Made by a program: the position numbers and the translations under genes | From: a virus | Strand: one strand, 5' to 3' | DNA length: 20,715 nt | Virus record (IMG/VR): IMGVR_UViG_3300008267_010629 | Coordinates: 1 to 20,715 of that record | The notes under the pieces: model-generated | Databases searched by the model: none | Seen by the model: only the letters and a program-made list of their open reading frames with translations | Told to the model about the DNA's origin: nothing | In this document: piece after piece, positions 20,685 through 20,715 of the stretch | How the letters are laid out: every line of letters starts with the position of its first letter | How positions within the stretch are numbered: the first letter of the stretch is position 1

Positions 20685-20715
20685 GTAACTGTTTTTAAAT
20701 ACTTCCTGTAAATTG
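20681..20715 (-). CDS. Possible 3' end of an upstream gene at the right edge
   Basis: In the frame ending with TGA at 20683-20681 the last residues would be IYRKYLKTVT, and its stop would overlap the GT-B start as ATGA, the commonest junction in this operon. Another frame ends earlier (QFTGSI, stop at 20697-20695), so the true upstream end cannot be decided from 31 bases. Confidence 0.3.
   Translation of the reverse strand, partial: IYRKYLKTVT

Noticed and set aside
1-20715. CRISPR arrays, tRNA genes, insertion sequences, toxin-antitoxin or defence genes
   Set aside because: No regularly spaced repeats, cloverleaf-like sequences, transposase or nuclease motifs were seen on either strand by eye.

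Overview
The window is a single dense block of minus-strand genes: about 28 coding regions, plus a fragment at the left edge and a possible one at the right. Base composition is strongly AT-rich. Neighbouring genes overlap by 1 to 35 bases or are separated by a few bases; the longest non-coding stretch is 39 bases (7483-7521). No tRNA, rRNA, CRISPR array, insertion sequence or convincing terminator is visible. Nearly every recognisable product concerns sugar-nucleotide synthesis, glycosyl transfer or glycan decoration. Interspersed small genes (14345-14569, 15318-15722, 17327-17719, 17712-17909) look like the conserved hypothetical proteins that I associate with marine T4-like phages. With the packing and the reduced enzyme sizes, this suggests a glycan island in a large tailed phage of aquatic origin. 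No phage structural or replication gene is present, so a bacterial surface-polysaccharide locus is not formally excluded.

In transcription order (right to left), the right part (20684 to 13834) holds two GT-B glycosyltransferases, a 65-residue phage-type protein and a zinc-ribbon protein. Next come a GT-A glycosyltransferase, a GDP-mannose-dehydratase-like SDR that lacks the catalytic Glu, a helical phage-type protein and a HldE-C-like nucleotidyltransferase. A cupin, a small beta-rich protein and a small SDR-like protein end this part. The middle part (13837 to 7522) holds two glycosyltransferase-like proteins of unclear family, a FkbM methyltransferase, a 2OG-Fe(II) oxygenase, a GT10-like (fucosyltransferase-type) enzyme, an RmlC-like epimerase, a class I methyltransferase and a second Fe(II)/2OG oxygenase.

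The left part (7482 to 1) looks like a sugar-building module. It holds a split, minimal thiamine-diphosphate enzyme (E1 alpha-like and beta-like), then a PLP-dependent sugar 3-dehydratase of the ColD/RfbH type (His in place of the Schiff-base Lys). That 3-dehydratase is broken into two reading frames at about 5710-5730. Three Rossmann SDRs follow (two GDP-fucose-synthase-like with altered active sites), then a GMD-type 4,6-dehydratase with intact catalytic residues, a PfkB/HldA-like heptose kinase and a second FkbM methyltransferase.

The most interesting reading is inferential. A GMD-type dehydratase, a ColD-type 3-dehydratase, a TPP E1 pair and SDR reductases together have the logic of a branched-chain 3,6-dideoxy-sugar pathway, analogous in principle to yersiniose or octose pathways but using an E1-like pair. 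The HldA-like kinase and HldE-C-like nucleotidyltransferase at opposite ends imply a nucleotide-heptose branch. Glycosyltransferases, methyltransferases and oxygenases would then place and decorate the sugars on a virion or host-surface glycan.
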